A DNA stretch of 64,000 nt from Psychrobacter sp. ANT_WB68 (GTDB lineage Bacteria; Pseudomonadota; Gammaproteobacteria; Pseudomonadales; Moraxellaceae). The translations under genes were made by a program, and so were the position numbers. The stretch spans positions 434,001 through 498,000 of the forward strand of contig NZ_VOAZ01000002.1 in assembly GCF_008369115.1 (NCBI RefSeq), read 5' to 3'. This document shows, in pieces, positions 52,123-62,547 of the stretch. Below the pieces are notes generated by a model that did no database searches, had not been told where the DNA came from, and worked only from the letters and a program-made list of their open reading frames with translations. Numbering within the stretch: position 1 is the first letter of the stretch; every line of letters begins with the position of its first letter.

Positions 52123-53658
52123 ATGTGTGGAGTCGTTGGGGTCGCAGCTCATGAGCCAGTCAACCAAATTCTTTATGATGCCTTAACCATGTTGCAGCAT
52201 CGCGGGCAAGATGCAGCAGGTATTGTGACTTTACAGGACGGGCGTCTTTATTTACGTAAAGAAAATGGTATGGTACGTGACGTTTTTATGAATCGTCATA
52301 TGCTAAAGCTGGTGGGTAAGTTTGGTATCGGTCACGTCCGTTACCCAACCGCTGGTACCTCAAGTAGTGCCGAAGCACAGCCTTTTTATGTCAACTCGCC
52401 TTATGGTATTACGCTTGCACACAATGGTAATTTAACCAATGCTGAGAGCTTAGCAAAAACGCTTTATCAAGAAGATCGTCGACATCTAAATACTGACTCA
52501 GACTCTGAGGTTCTGCTCAATGTGTTGGCACATGAGATGCAGAGTATCGACAAAACCCATCCAACGCCTGCGGATATATTTGAGGCAGTAACAGCAGTTT
52601 ATAGCCGTATTGAAGGTGCTTATGGGGTAGTCGCTTTAATTACCGGTAATGGTTTGCTAGCATTTCGCGATCCAAACGGTATTCGTCCGCTTATCTTTGG
52701 TAAGCGCATGGCGCCTAATGGCGGCACAGAATACATGGTAGCATCGGAATCAGTCGCTTTAACTGGTTCAGGTTTTAGTATTATTCGTGATGTAAAGCCT
52801 GGTGAAGCTATCTTTATTGACTTAGACCATAAGCTTCATACGCATCAGTGTGTCGAGCCAAAAGAATATACGCCTTGTATCTTTGAATATGTCTATTTTG
52901 CCCGTCCAGATTCTATTATGGATAATATCTCGGTTTATAAATCGCGCTTACGTATGGGCGAAAAATTAGCAGATAAAATCCTTGCTGAATGGGGCGAAAA
53001 TCACGATATCGATGTGGTCATTCCTATTCCTGATACCTCGCGTACTTCAGCGATGGAATTGGCGCTAAAGATGAATATCAAGTACCGTGAAGGGTTTATG
53101 AAAAACCGCTATATCGGTCGTACCTTTATCATGCCAGGTCAGCAGCAACGTAAAAAATCAGTGCGTCAAAAGCTCAGTGCGGTGCCGCTTGAGTTTAAAG
53201 GTAAAAACGTACTATTGGTTGATGATTCAATCGTTCGCGGCACGACGTGTCATGAAATTATCCAAATGGCACGTGATGCTGGTGCCCGTAAAGTATTCTT
53301 TGCTAGTGCTGCGCCGCCGGTTAAATATCCAAACGTTTATGGTATCGATATGCCAGTGCGTAGCGAGCTTATCGCCTCAGGTCATAGTGTCGAGGAAGTG
53401 CGCGAGATTATCGGTGCTGACCGCTTGATTTTCCAAGATTTGGACGATTTGATTGAAGCCGTCAAAGATACTAAGCATAGCAAAGTCGAAGGTTTTGATT
53501 GTGCGGTGTTTAATGGTTGCTACATCACCGGACAAATCAACGAAGCCTATCTCGAGCACTTACAAGAGCAACGTAATGATACGGCCAAGACTGGTAAAAA
53601 AGGCGTGCAAATCGTTGCTGATACCCCAGTTGACATGATGGGTGTCGAAGAGCTTTAA
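52123..53658 (+). CDS. purF: Amidophosphoribosyltransferase
   Basis: First committed enzyme of purine synthesis (511 aa). The catalytic Cys follows the initiator ([20 protein letters not shown]). The glutaminase part has [32 protein letters not shown] and [11 protein letters not shown]. The PRTase part has the PRPP loop [17 protein letters not shown] and the NGC/FE region. AGGAT precedes the ATG. It is 243 bp after cvpA. Confidence 0.97.
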   Translation: MCGVVGVAAHEPVNQILYDALTMLQHRGQDAAGIVTLQDGRLYLRKENGMVRDVFMNRHMLKLVGKFGIGHVRYPTAGTSSSAEAQPFYVNSPYGITLAHNGNLTNAESLAKTLYQEDRRHLNTDSDSEVLLNVLAHEMQSIDKTHPTPADIFEAVTAVYSRIEGAYGVVALITGNGLLAFRDPNGIRPLIFGKRMAPNGGTEYMVASESVALTGSGFSIIRDVKPGEAIFIDLDHKLHTHQCVEPKEYTPCIFEYVYFARPDSIMDNISVYKSRLRMGEKLADKILAEWGENHDIDVVIPIPDTSRTSAMELALKMNIKYREGFMKNRYIGRTFIMPGQQQRKKSVRQKLSAVPLEFKGKNVLLVDDSIVRGTTCHEIIQMARDAGARKVFFASAAPPVKYPNVYGIDMPVRSELIASGHSVEEVREIIGADRLIFQDLDDLIEAVKDTKHSKVEGFDCAVFNGCYITGQINEAYLEHLQEQRNDTAKTGKKGVQIVADTPVDMMGVEEL

Positions 53659-53703
53659 GCACTTATAATTAGAACAGTTTTAAAAAGACTGATTTTAAAA
53701 CGT

Positions 53704-53737
53704 AAAAGGCTGGATCTCGATGATTCCCGCCTTTTTT
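53704..53737. terminator. Terminator between purF and azlD
   Basis: AAAAGGC pairs with GCCTTTT with partly paired interior (GGATC / GATTCC) and a T-run, between convergent genes. Confidence 0.65.
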
Positions 53738-53775
53738 ATTATCAAAAATAAATATGATGAAGAGTCAGGGTTTAA

Positions 53776-54135
53776 TCAGCCTAAAAAGTGAGTGAATAAC
53801 CATAAAAAGCCATTAATCGCGGCAATACCTACTATCATGCTCACCAGTAACTGACGACTAAGATGATAAATAAATAGTACCAATAGTAACGCCCCAATTT
53901 GCGCCATTAATAAATGCACTTCAGCACTATTTAATCCCGCATGTTCTGATAAACCTTGATAGGAAAGACTGGTTAAAATCAGTAATACCATGACAGAGAG
54001 CGGCAAGCTTTCATTTAAGCGATGCAGCCAAGGCGTATCCAGTAGCTTTTTGGGTATTAAAGCGGGTAGAGCACGGGTGATAAAGGTCACTGCGGCCATC
54101 GCTAAAGTCGCAAAAATTAGATAACTACTGGTCAT
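53776..54135 (-). CDS. azlD: AzlD-type branched-chain amino acid exporter small subunit
   Basis: 119 residues from the Met at 54135, which has AAGGAGG eight bases upstream. Three to four membrane spans: YLIFATLAMAAVTFITRALP, LPLSVMVLLILTSLSYQGL and LLMAQIGALLLVLFIYHLS, with the AzlD pattern ITRALPALIPKKLL. The coding region overlaps the end of azlC by 11 bases, so the two subunits are coupled. Confidence 0.88.
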   Translation of the reverse strand: MTSSYLIFATLAMAAVTFITRALPALIPKKLLDTPWLHRLNESLPLSVMVLLILTSLSYQGLSEHAGLNSAEVHLLMAQIGALLLVLFIYHLSRQLLVSMIVGIAAINGFLWLFTHFLG

Positions 54136-54856
54136 GATTGCCTCCTTGTATACTGCGCTGCACCCAAAATCCACGTGCCAAAATCATCAGCATACAAATC
54201 GTAATCGCTACTAATAATAGCCAGTTGCTAGTAAACAATGAAGCAATCACTAAGGCAATCACAGCAATACCAATGGGGAAATAGCGTTTGATACTTTGAA
54301 ACTGCTCATAAGCCAAAATGGCAAATAAACACACTAAAGCAAAATCCAAATGTGGCACTAAATCACTTAGCGCACTGCCGATGAAAACACCAATTGCACC
54401 TGCTAATACCCACCAGCCTTGATTGAATAAGCTTATGGGCACTATCAATGCCTGCCTCGATTCATTCGGCAAACTGGTCATCACCGAAAAAGTTTCGTCC
54501 GTTAAGGCAAATAAGCAATAGGTTTTGGCCAGTTTATTTTTTGGTAGATATTGTAATAACGGCATGCCATAAAAAACATGACGCAAATTAATCGCGGCAA
54601 TATTGGTTGCGATATTACCGATCGGTAGGCCTGCGCTCAACATTGGTAAGCAGGCATATTGCGCCGCGCCTGCATACAAAACGATACTCAGCATAATAGT
54701 GGCCCACACAGGAATTCCAGCCACTTGTGCAAGCACGCCAAAAGCAATACCTGCTGGTAAATAACCCATGGCGACTGGCAAGCTTTTCTTAAAGCCTTCC
54801 GCCCAATCATAATTGTAGGCTTGATTTTGGTTTATCTCATTTGATTGAGTGTTCAC
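54125..54856 (-). CDS. azlC: AzlC-type branched-chain amino acid exporter large subunit
   Basis: 243 residues starting at GTG 54856 after TTAGGA. Seen are the AzlC pattern AEGFKKSLPVAMGYLPAGIAFG, SIVLYAGAAQYACLPMLSAG, INLRHVFYGMPLLQYLPKN and ALTDETFSVMT, within about seven spans. It is the partner of azlD; AzlCD exports valine, leucine and related amino acids. Confidence 0.92.
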   Translation of the reverse strand: MNTQSNEINQNQAYNYDWAEGFKKSLPVAMGYLPAGIAFGVLAQVAGIPVWATIMLSIVLYAGAAQYACLPMLSAGLPIGNIATNIAAINLRHVFYGMPLLQYLPKNKLAKTYCLFALTDETFSVMTSLPNESRQALIVPISLFNQGWWVLAGAIGVFIGSALSDLVPHLDFALVCLFAILAYEQFQSIKRYFPIGIAVIALVIASLFTSNWLLLVAITICMLMILARGFWVQRSIQGGNHDQ

Positions 54857-54954
54857 GTGATATCCTAATTTTTTCTTACTTTAGTTTTTCGTTTATTGTC
54901 TATTTTCTAAAAACACATCATATAAACACCATTTTAGCTAAATGCTCTTAATAA

Positions 54955-56373
54955 TCAGGCTTCAGGCTGCAATTTTTCATAACTGCCTGTTTGATGAGCG
55001 CGGAATAAAAATCCACCAAGAATAATTAATCTCAATAATAATAAGCACCAAACGCTAAGCCAGATTCCCGTCATATCCCATTGTTGATAAAGTAGCCAAC
55101 TGAGTGGGAAGAAGATAACCGCCAATATAATTGCAGCATTACGAATCACATTACCGGCTGTTAAACCAAAAAATATCCCATCCAACCAATAAGCACCAAC
55201 CCCAACAAGGGGAAGTAATACTGCATACAGGTGATAGTCATAAGCCAGTGCAAACACCGGCTCAATATTGGTCATCAATTGCAAATAAGTCGGCATGGCT
55301 AGCCACCATATTGCGCTTAGCATTATAGCGAGTCCGTAGCTGACAACGCCCGTGCGTTTAACGATAATACGAAAACGCGGCCAGTCACGTCGTCCAGCAG
55401 CTTGTCCACTTAAAGTCTCAGCTGATACTGCGACGCCATCGAGGGCAAAGGCGGAGATACTCAATACCTGTAATAAGATAGCGTTGGCGGCCAATATGAT
55501 ATCACCACTTTGGGCAGAAAGGCGCGTAATCCAAGCAAAGCTTATGGTTAAAATAAGCGTACGTATAAAGATGTCTTTATTTAATGAAAATAGCCTAAGC
55601 ATTTTATCTTTGCTAAAGTGTTCTTTATTAGCGGTAAATAACGCGCGCCAAGAGATTTGTAGATGTCGACGACTAAGCCATAATGCCAATACCACGCCAA
55701 GCCAAAAGGCAATCGTCGTTCCTAACGCCACCCCAACCAAGCCCATTTGCATCACGTAAACAAAAAATAAAGTCAGAATAATATTAAGAATAGCGATAAA
55801 GACTTGTTGATAAAGCATATAGCGGGTCTTGCCTTGACCGGCAAACCAGCCAATAAATGCAAAATTCATCAGCTCAGCTATTACGCCCCAAAAACGCACG
55901 TCTAAGTAAGTCTTTGCCGCGCTGCCACTGTCAGGATTGGCTGAAAGTGCTTGTAGTCCCAAGTCAATCAGCCAAGGTTTCGCGACGAGCAAAACCGCAC
56001 CAATTATAAAGGCCAGTAACAAAGCGCGTTGCAAAATTGATAGGAGCGGTGATTGTGTTAGATAAAATGAGTTTGATATCGCATGGCTAGAGGTGTCTTT
56101 ATTAGCCAACTGACCCACTGCTTGCGCGGAAAGTCCAGAGGAAGCGTATTGCAAGAAGTTGAAGCTTACCAGTATTAAAGAGAGCAGTTGTATGGCTAAT
56201 CCCATTCCAGCTAGCTTCGCGGTGTCATTCATATTACCGACAATTGCCGTATCAATAACGCTTTGTAGCGGCATTGCAAGATTGGCTAATAATACTGGCA
56301 ACGCGATCGCGATGATGCGTGCATAGCGAGTATCAATCGGTGGCATAACACTTGGCGGCAGGGTAGATGACAT
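54955..56373 (-). CDS. MATE-family efflux protein (DinF-like)
   Basis: 472 residues with about 12 spans. Seen are RIIAIALPVLLANLAMPLQS, VIDTAIVGNMNDTAKLAGMG, FNFLQYASSGLSAQAVGQLA and LDGVAVSAETLSGQAAGRRD, the last being the DinF-type midpoint signature. DinF proteins export organic cations or drugs in exchange for Na+ or H+. The ribosome-binding site is weak. Its promoter lies within or after the secF terminator region. Confidence 0.9.
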   Translation of the reverse strand: MSSTLPPSVMPPIDTRYARIIAIALPVLLANLAMPLQSVIDTAIVGNMNDTAKLAGMGLAIQLLSLILVSFNFLQYASSGLSAQAVGQLANKDTSSHAISNSFYLTQSPLLSILQRALLLAFIIGAVLLVAKPWLIDLGLQALSANPDSGSAAKTYLDVRFWGVIAELMNFAFIGWFAGQGKTRYMLYQQVFIAILNIILTLFFVYVMQMGLVGVALGTTIAFWLGVVLALWLSRRHLQISWRALFTANKEHFSKDKMLRLFSLNKDIFIRTLILTISFAWITRLSAQSGDIILAANAILLQVLSISAFALDGVAVSAETLSGQAAGRRDWPRFRIIVKRTGVVSYGLAIMLSAIWWLAMPTYLQLMTNIEPVFALAYDYHLYAVLLPLVGVGAYWLDGIFFGLTAGNVIRNAAIILAVIFFPLSWLLYQQWDMTGIWLSVWCLLLLRLIILGGFLFRAHQTGSYEKLQPEA

Positions 56374-56457
56374 AAAACAGTCGCTTATATAAATCGGTAG
56401 AACAGCTTGCCAACCGCTTATTAGAGAACATAATATTAATGGAAACAGTATAAATAT

Positions 56458-56484
56458 AAAAGCACCTAAGGTTTAGGTGCTTTT
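56458..56484 (-). terminator. secF terminator
   Basis: AAAAGCACCTAA pairs exactly with TTAGGTGCTTTT around a 3-base loop, past the end of secF. Confidence 0.85.
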
Positions 56485-56545
56485 ATCGTATAACGCTTAC
56501 TGGCCTAATAACTAAAGGGTTCAGTTATTACCTTTGATATAAGCG

Positions 56546-57808
56546 TTAGTCTTGCTCAAACATTTTTGGATCATTGAAGGTAACGATTTCTTCTTCAAAC
56601 TCAGGTTTTACTTTAACGATAAAGTCATCACGTGATAAACCCATTCTTAAAGGAATAGAGCTTGCGATATAAGTCGATGAATAGGTACCTGCTAGTAAGC
56701 CGATAAAGAGCGCCACTGAGAACCAGTATAGACCATCACCGCCTAAGAATAGCATTGCGAGGACAACCAGCAGTACCGTTGAGATAGTCATAATAGTACG
56801 GCGCAGTGTCTCTGTTAATGATAAATCAATCGTTTGACGAGGCGTGATACCACGCACACGGCGGAAGTTTTCACGGATACGGTCATAGACAACAATCGTA
56901 TCGTTCAATGAATAACCAATCAATGCCAAAATAGCGGCCAAGACCGTTAAGTCAAAAGGGAAGCCGAATAACGCAAAGACCCCGATGGTTACAATAGCAT
57001 CGTGGAATAGGGATATTACCGCACCAAGAGCGAGTTTGAATTGGAAACGTAGGGCCACATAACCAAGCATACAGGCCAATGCCAACACCAGTGACATGAC
57101 AGAGTTTAGGTAAACTTCGTTACCTACTTGACTACCAATAATATTAACATTACTGATTTCAACATTATTATTAGGCAGTGCCAATGCTTTGCTCAGACTG
57201 GCGTTAAGCCCATCGACGTTATCAGATTGGGGTGGTAAGCGTATTAGTAACTCTTGACGCGTTCCTAAATACTGTACGACAGCATCATCAAAGCCATTAT
57301 CAGCCAAAGCTTTGACCACGTCGACTTGCTCAGCAGGCTGCTCGTAACGCACATCGGCTGAAACCCCGCCGGTGAAATCAAGACCTAGGTTTAGACCATT
57401 GACTGCAATTGCGATAATACTACCAATGACCAGAAGCAGCGATAGAATTGCCATTGGCTTTTCTATCTTCATAAAAGGAATGATACGCTGATCGCCAATG
57501 GCTTTAATACCGCCTTCAGCATAGGCCGCTGCATCGTCAGCAGCATCTCCTAAATCAGCTGATACTAACTTACTATCAGTCGCATCAGATGCTTGAGTAG
57601 TAAGTGCTTGACTGCCTTTATCCGCGGTTTTTCCACTATGGCGAGCCTTACTACCTGAGGTTTTGGTAGTGGCATGATTAGTTTGGCTATTGCTACCCTT
57701 ACCATCACGGCGCGGTTTCTTACGGCGACGCGTACTAGCTTCGCTATTTGAGCCATTCGGTTCAGGATTGTTCTGTTGTTCTAAAGGGTTGTTATTATCG
57801 ATGGCCAT
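56546..57808 (-). CDS. secF: Protein-export membrane protein SecF, with long N-terminal tail
   Basis: SecDF uses the proton gradient to help pull proteins through SecYEG. The 420-residue protein has a SecF core from about residue 107 (RIIPFMKIEKPMAILSLLLV, LNLGLDFTGGVSADVRYEQP, then SLFHDAIVTIGVFALFGFPF and SLNDTIVVYDRIRENFRR). Residues 1-100 are an additional disordered tail with a basic cluster STRRRKKPRRDGKGS and Thr/Ser/Lys-rich stretches. SecF is usually about 310-320 residues, so the tail is extra. The ATG at 57808 has TTAGGAG that overlaps the secD stop, 9 bp apart. Confidence 0.95.
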   Translation of the reverse strand: MAIDNNNPLEQQNNPEPNGSNSEASTRRRKKPRRDGKGSNSQTNHATTKTSGSKARHSGKTADKGSQALTTQASDATDSKLVSADLGDAADDAAAYAEGGIKAIGDQRIIPFMKIEKPMAILSLLLVIGSIIAIAVNGLNLGLDFTGGVSADVRYEQPAEQVDVVKALADNGFDDAVVQYLGTRQELLIRLPPQSDNVDGLNASLSKALALPNNNVEISNVNIIGSQVGNEVYLNSVMSLVLALACMLGYVALRFQFKLALGAVISLFHDAIVTIGVFALFGFPFDLTVLAAILALIGYSLNDTIVVYDRIRENFRRVRGITPRQTIDLSLTETLRRTIMTISTVLLVVLAMLFLGGDGLYWFSVALFIGLLAGTYSSTYIASSIPLRMGLSRDDFIVKVKPEFEEEIVTFNDPKMFEQD

Positions 57809-57817
57809 AGTTTTCTC

Positions 57818-59695
57818 CTAACCGATACTCAGACGTTTGATAGATTTACGCTTACCGTAAGCAATTTGTATCAGCGCACGCGTTACCAAAATGGCGGTAA
57901 ATAGCGAGCTGACAATACCAATAGCTAACGTAATCGCAAAGCCTTTAATCGGACCTGTACCAATCGCAAATAAGATAAAGGCGACCAGTAAAGTTGTGAT
58001 ATTGGCATCGAAAATACTACTATAAGCGCGATCAAAACCTGCCACGATCGCAGATTTTGGTCTGACACCGTTTGCTAGTTCCTCACGGATACGCTCAAAA
58101 ATCAGAACGTTGGCATCGACTGCCATACCAATGGTCAATACGATACCCGCAATACCAGGTAGGGTCAGTGATGAGCCTAAGATTGACATAACAGAGATGA
58201 TAATAATCACGTTAACTGCTAGAGCAATATTGGCAATCACCCCAAATAGGCGATAGAAAATAATCATAAACGCAAAGACTAATAAATAACCAACTTGGGT
58301 GGAAAATAGCCCTTTATCGATGTTTTCTTGACCTAATGATGGGCCAATAGTGCGCTCTTCTACAAAATACATCGGCGCTGCTAACGCACCTGAACGTAGC
58401 AAGAGCGCAAGCTCAGCGGCTTCCGCACTACTATCAAGACCGGTAATACGGAATGATGAGCCAAGTACCGCTTGAATGTTGGCACGGTTAATGACTTTAG
58501 TTTCAGCGTAAGGAGTACGTACTTCCACCGTTTCGCCAGTCACTGGATCTTCTTCATAAGCGATACGTTGTTTGTTTTCAATAAACAATACGGCCATTTG
58601 CTTGCCAACCGCTGTACGGGTAGCATTTTGCATCAGCTTACCGCCAGCACTATCTAGTGTAATACTTACTTCAGGCGAGCCGCTTTCATCGATACCCGTT
58701 TGAGCGTTGGTTACCTTGTCACCTGTGACAATCGCTTGGCGCTCTAGCAACACTGGTGGACCATCAAGCGTTTCAAATGGGAACGCTTCGGTACCAGCAG
58801 GAGGAATGCCGCCCATATAATTTTCAGCGCCTTCAGCGACCATACGGAACTCAAGGTTGGCCGTACGACCAAGAACACGTTTTGCTTCTGCAGTATCTTG
58901 TACACCCGGTAGCTCAACAACAATACGGCTGGCACCTTGTGATTGTACCAAGGCTTCGGTTACCCCAAGCTCAGCAATACGATTGCGCAGAGTAGTCAAG
59001 TTCTGATTAACCGCGTAGCTGTTGATTTCATCAAGCGTTGCATCGTTATAAGCTAAAATCAGCGCAGGACCTTGCTCGTCAATAGAAGACTGTAAGGAGA
59101 ATGTATTACCCATCGAACCTTGTAGGACGTTTTGCGCACGGTTACGGGTATCGGTATCAGCAAAATGTAGTACCACGCCACGTTTTTCTGTTTTGATACC
59201 TTTAACTGCAATACGCTCAGCACGTAGGTCACGGCGCATATCACGACTGGCGCTGTTTAAACGTTGCTCGAGCGCCTTGTCCATATCTACTTCTAGCACA
59301 AAACGCACACCACCGCGCAAATCAAGCCCGAGTTTCATAGGTCTTGCGCCAATATCACGCAACCACTGAGGGGTAGTCTGTGCCAAGTTCAGCGCGACTA
59401 CGTAGTTCTCGCCCAAATTTTGACGCAGCACTTCCTGAGCTTTTAGCTGATCGACTGGATTGTCAAGACGCACCAGCGCGCTGTTGCCCTCAAAGGTACC
59501 GTCATGATTATTAATTCCAGCCTCTTTAAGCAAGCTTTGAGACTGAGTCAAGATACCTTCAGACAGCTGCGTACCTGCTGCTGCACTGGTAATCTGTACG
59601 GCAGGTTCATCAGGATAGAGGTTAGGAGCCGCGTATAGACCGGCAATGATGAGCACGACGACGATGAGTAAGTATTTCCAAGCGGGATATTGCAT
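57818..59695 (-). CDS. secD: Protein-export membrane protein SecD
   Basis: 625 residues from the Met at 59695 (MQYPAWKYLLIVVVLIIAG), the family-like N-terminus; the 15-codon extension to 59740 is unlikely. Seen are GLDLRGGVRFVLEVDMDKAL, RIAELGVTEALVQSQGASRI, the periplasmic P1 region, and the six-span part with IAGIVLTIGMAVDANVLIFE and RIREELANGVRPKSAIVAGF. It is co-transcribed with secF. Confidence 0.96.
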   Translation of the reverse strand: MQYPAWKYLLIVVVLIIAGLYAAPNLYPDEPAVQITSAAAGTQLSEGILTQSQSLLKEAGINNHDGTFEGNSALVRLDNPVDQLKAQEVLRQNLGENYVVALNLAQTTPQWLRDIGARPMKLGLDLRGGVRFVLEVDMDKALEQRLNSASRDMRRDLRAERIAVKGIKTEKRGVVLHFADTDTRNRAQNVLQGSMGNTFSLQSSIDEQGPALILAYNDATLDEINSYAVNQNLTTLRNRIAELGVTEALVQSQGASRIVVELPGVQDTAEAKRVLGRTANLEFRMVAEGAENYMGGIPPAGTEAFPFETLDGPPVLLERQAIVTGDKVTNAQTGIDESGSPEVSITLDSAGGKLMQNATRTAVGKQMAVLFIENKQRIAYEEDPVTGETVEVRTPYAETKVINRANIQAVLGSSFRITGLDSSAEAAELALLLRSGALAAPMYFVEERTIGPSLGQENIDKGLFSTQVGYLLVFAFMIIFYRLFGVIANIALAVNVIIIISVMSILGSSLTLPGIAGIVLTIGMAVDANVLIFERIREELANGVRPKSAIVAGFDRAYSSIFDANITTLLVAFILFAIGTGPIKGFAITLAIGIVSSLFTAILVTRALIQIAYGKRKSIKRLSIG

Positions 59696-59890
59696 AATCA
59701 CTTCTTTAAGTTGATAAACTACTGGCGACGCAGGCCACAAGTTAGCAGATGGGAAGTTAGCGATAACAGAGGTGAGTGACTAAATGGAGAGCTACTATAT
59801 AGTATGAGTAGTCGTACTGAATCATGCACCACTGTGATCATCCGCGATGATAGTAAAGCAAAAAACGGTAAAGCGTAAAGCAGTAAAGCG

Positions 59891-59922
59891 AAAAATGACC
59901 GTAAATAATGTACGGTCATTTT
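59891..59922 (-). terminator. yajC terminator-like hairpin
   Basis: AAAATGACCGTA pairs exactly with TACGGTCATTTT around AATAATG; on the minus strand it is followed by a T-run. It lies 84 bases past the yajC stop, so secD probably has some separate initiation. Confidence 0.7.
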
Positions 59923-60005
59923 AAAGTCATTACAACTATTAATTGATAACGGCCATCAATTAGTCACAACCAATGTTTAGCAATTACCAAATGTATCAAT
60001 AATAA

Positions 60006-60284
60006 TTAAACGCTTTCGATAGTACCGGCTGGCAATACTGAAATAACAGAAGCACGTTGTACTTTAACGTCAGTATTGTTGTTTAGGCTGACAACCGCAT
60101 AATCGCCTTCTAGTGCTTTGATACGACCCATTAGGCCACCAGCAAATATGATTTCGCTACCGACGGTCAATGAATTGACCATCGCACGATGCTCTTTAGC
60201 ACGTTTAGATTGGGGACGAATAACTAAGAAGTAAAAAATTGCAAAAAAGGCAACTGGTAATAAGATTTGACCGAACTGTTCCAT
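60006..60284 (-). CDS. yajC: Preprotein translocase subunit YajC
   Basis: 92 residues: an N-terminal membrane span (ILLPVAFFAIFYFLVIRPQS) with the family FxxIRPQ end, then KRAKEHRAMVNSLTVGSEII and a beta-rich C-terminus with GRIKALEGDYAVVSL. YajC binds SecDF. It has GAGAG upstream. The preceding tgt gene of many proteobacteria is not seen; a 624-bp spacer separates it from the CNNM gene. Confidence 0.93.
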   Translation of the reverse strand: MEQFGQILLPVAFFAIFYFLVIRPQSKRAKEHRAMVNSLTVGSEIIFAGGLMGRIKALEGDYAVVSLNNNTDVKVQRASVISVLPAGTIESV

Positions 60285-60908
60285 ATATCTCTCAATAAAT
60301 TATAGATAACAATAAATTTAAACGCATAGTAACAAAAAATCCCAGACTTGGTAACTGTTAATCATAGGCTAGGCGTGTTTTTGTTAACCATATAGCATAC
60401 TAACTGCCAATATTTGGGGTAGCAATCGCTTTACTGTCTTAGAAGGCAGGGTAATCAGACCCTTAGCTGGGAGAAAAGCCAAATGTTAAGTGGAGATATT
60501 AAGTTTTATAGAGTCGTAACAGTGAAGTGATTAGCATTGTTAGACCAGCTACATTCTTGAAATGAATAGTGATTTATTGTGAAATAGTACTATCGGTGCT
60601 ACTATTCAAGGATTTTCTATATAGCTGTAAATGGCGCTATAGGCGCTATAATAGTATATCTTGAGAGCGCTTTTAGTGACCATGTAGATAAAAATTAGAC
60701 TTCATCATTTATTATTTTCTATCTGCTACCGTCAGCTCATGATATATTGTGACTTCCTTTTTCTTCTTTGTTTAGGTTACCTAACTTGTTTACCTCTTTT
60801 ATATCTGTACCTCGCTTATACCGTCCGCGCGCCTGTCGTAAAGACGCATCCGCTGAACCTCCCCCAACGATGCGTAACGATGATTGTTTTAGTAAAAATT
60901 GGTTCGGT
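60285..60908. other. Divergent intergenic region, yajC / CNNM-CBS gene
   Basis: 624 bp with no credible ORF; a TTG-initiated extension of the CNNM frame to 60768 lacks a ribosome-binding site. It contains a direct GGCGCTATA repeat (60633-60641, 60642-60650) that creates a TATAAT at 60647-60652, and a small dyad AATAGTA/TACTATT near 60583-60605. Confidence 0.5.
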
Positions 60909-62138
60909 ATGATTCGCTTAAATATGTCGCGCCTTTTTGTAAAACGGCTTTCCATATTATTCGCACTGATAACGCTGCTAACCACTCTACTACTGCCGCA
61001 ATCGGTGCTGGCTGCCGATGGCTTAGCAAACCCAAGCCCGACCAGCGTGCTACTACTTATCTTATTTGTGGTTGTAGCAATTGGCATCTCATTCATTTGT
61101 TCGTTGGCAGAGGCAGCATTACTCAGTATGACACCGTCATATATTGCTGACATTCAAGAAACCAATCCAAAAAAAGCCAACATGCTGAGACGTTTAAAGG
61201 TTGATAATATCGATCAATCGTTGGCGGCTATCTTAACCTTAAATACCGTAGCGCATACGCTAGGTTCTATCGGTGCAGGTGCTCAAGCCACCATAGTGTT
61301 TGGTAGTGCTTGGTTTGGACTATTTTCTGCGATCATGACGTTGGCCATTTTGTTTTTGTCGGAAATCATGCCAAAAACACTCGGAACTATATATTGGCGC
61401 CAATTAGGTGGCTTAGTTGCTTATTTTGTCCGCGGTATTATTTTGCTGCTATATCCACTTATTTGGTTTTCAGAAAAATTAACTAAATTGCTAGTACGCG
61501 GTAAAGAACCGCAGGCGTTTAGTCGTCGTGAGTTTGCTGCCCTTGCTAGTATCGGTGAAGAGTCAGGACAAATCGACCCATTAGAGTCGCGTATCATTCG
61601 TAACTTATTGGCATTTGGTGCCATCAAAGTCGAAGATATTATGACCCCACGTTCGGTAATGCTGGCATTTGAAGAAAATAAAACCGTTGCTGATCTGCTA
61701 GTTGACCGACCAAAACTTACTTTTTCTCGTTTACCAATTTATGATGGCGATTTAGACAATATCACCGGTTTTGTATTAAAAACCGACATGCTATTGGCAA
61801 AGTTCAATAATGCTGCCCACAAACCACTGACAGATTATAAACGCGACATTACCTTTGTATTTTCAAAGATGAAATTGTTTGATTTGTTAGAGTTGATGCT
61901 AAAAAACCGTCTTCACATTGCGATTACGGTTGGTGAGTATGGCGAAGTCAAAGGATTGGTGACATTAGAAGATGTGTTTGAAACCTTATTGGGTCTTGAG
62001 ATTGTCGATGAAATAGATCGCGTCGAAGACATGCAGGCGTTAGCTCGGCAGATGATGGACAGACGGGTTGAGCGCTTGGGTATGAAGCTAAGTGATGACG
62101 AGCAGTACGAAGAAATCCCTACTGAGGATAAGCATTAA
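60909..62138 (+). CDS. CNNM/CBS-domain membrane protein (CorC/HlyC-like)
   Basis: 409 residues from the Met at 60909; the exact start is uncertain (60870 and 60924 are possible, none with a strong ribosome-binding site). A signal-like span (LFALITLLTTLLLPQSVLAA) is followed by three or four CNNM spans with CSLAEAALLSMTPSYIAD, LTLNTVAHTLGSIGAGAQAT and LSEIMPKTLG. Two CBS repeats follow, opening VEDIMTPRSVMLAFE and with VTLEDVFETLLGLEIVDEID. The CorC_HlyC C-terminal domain of larger relatives is missing. These proteins are linked to Mg2+ and Co2+ efflux. Function inferred by family only. Confidence 0.88.
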   Translation: MIRLNMSRLFVKRLSILFALITLLTTLLLPQSVLAADGLANPSPTSVLLLILFVVVAIGISFICSLAEAALLSMTPSYIADIQETNPKKANMLRRLKVDNIDQSLAAILTLNTVAHTLGSIGAGAQATIVFGSAWFGLFSAIMTLAILFLSEIMPKTLGTIYWRQLGGLVAYFVRGIILLLYPLIWFSEKLTKLLVRGKEPQAFSRREFAALASIGEESGQIDPLESRIIRNLLAFGAIKVEDIMTPRSVMLAFEENKTVADLLVDRPKLTFSRLPIYDGDLDNITGFVLKTDMLLAKFNNAAHKPLTDYKRDITFVFSKMKLFDLLELMLKNRLHIAITVGEYGEVKGLVTLEDVFETLLGLEIVDEIDRVEDMQALARQMMDRRVERLGMKLSDDEQYEEIPTEDKH

Positions 62139-62155
62139 CTATGCGTTTGATAAGG

Positions 62156-62188
62156 CTGCCTAAATTATTGATGATCTAGGCAGTTTTT
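62156..62188 (+). terminator. Terminator after the CNNM-CBS gene
   Basis: CTGCCTA pairs exactly with TAGGCAG around a 14-base loop, then five T. Confidence 0.75.
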
Positions 62189-62547
62189 ATAAATAACATT
62201 GCATTTAATCATAGCATCTAACCTATACTGCTATCTTTGGTGATATTCGCAATAATTACACAGGGTGTCACATAGCTGTGAGAATTTAGTGATAGGCTAA
62301 AATTATCATAACAAAAGGCTGCTAAAAATCTTAAATTTGGCTAGATTTAGAATACTTAACGGATAAAAGCACGACTGATTCTTATAGCCGTATGATTTAT
62401 AAAAGTACAATTTGGTTTTAGTTTATGGGATAGATGTTTATATACGAGAGCAGCACTTTATAATTAAATGATACATAACCGTTAAGCGTCATTGCATGAT
62501 AACAATCACAAATGATCATAACGACAATAGTATCACTAAGGAATATC
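62189..62547. other. Intergenic region before the exported NTF2-like gene
   Basis: 359 bp, AT-rich. CACAG and CTGTG form a short dyad near 62263-62283. No credible ORF. Confidence 0.5.

Noticed and set aside
60768..60908. Longer start of the CNNM-CBS protein at TTG 60768
   Set aside because: No ribosome-binding site; the extra segment is Arg/Pro-rich and not family-like, while the signal-like span begins after residue 50.
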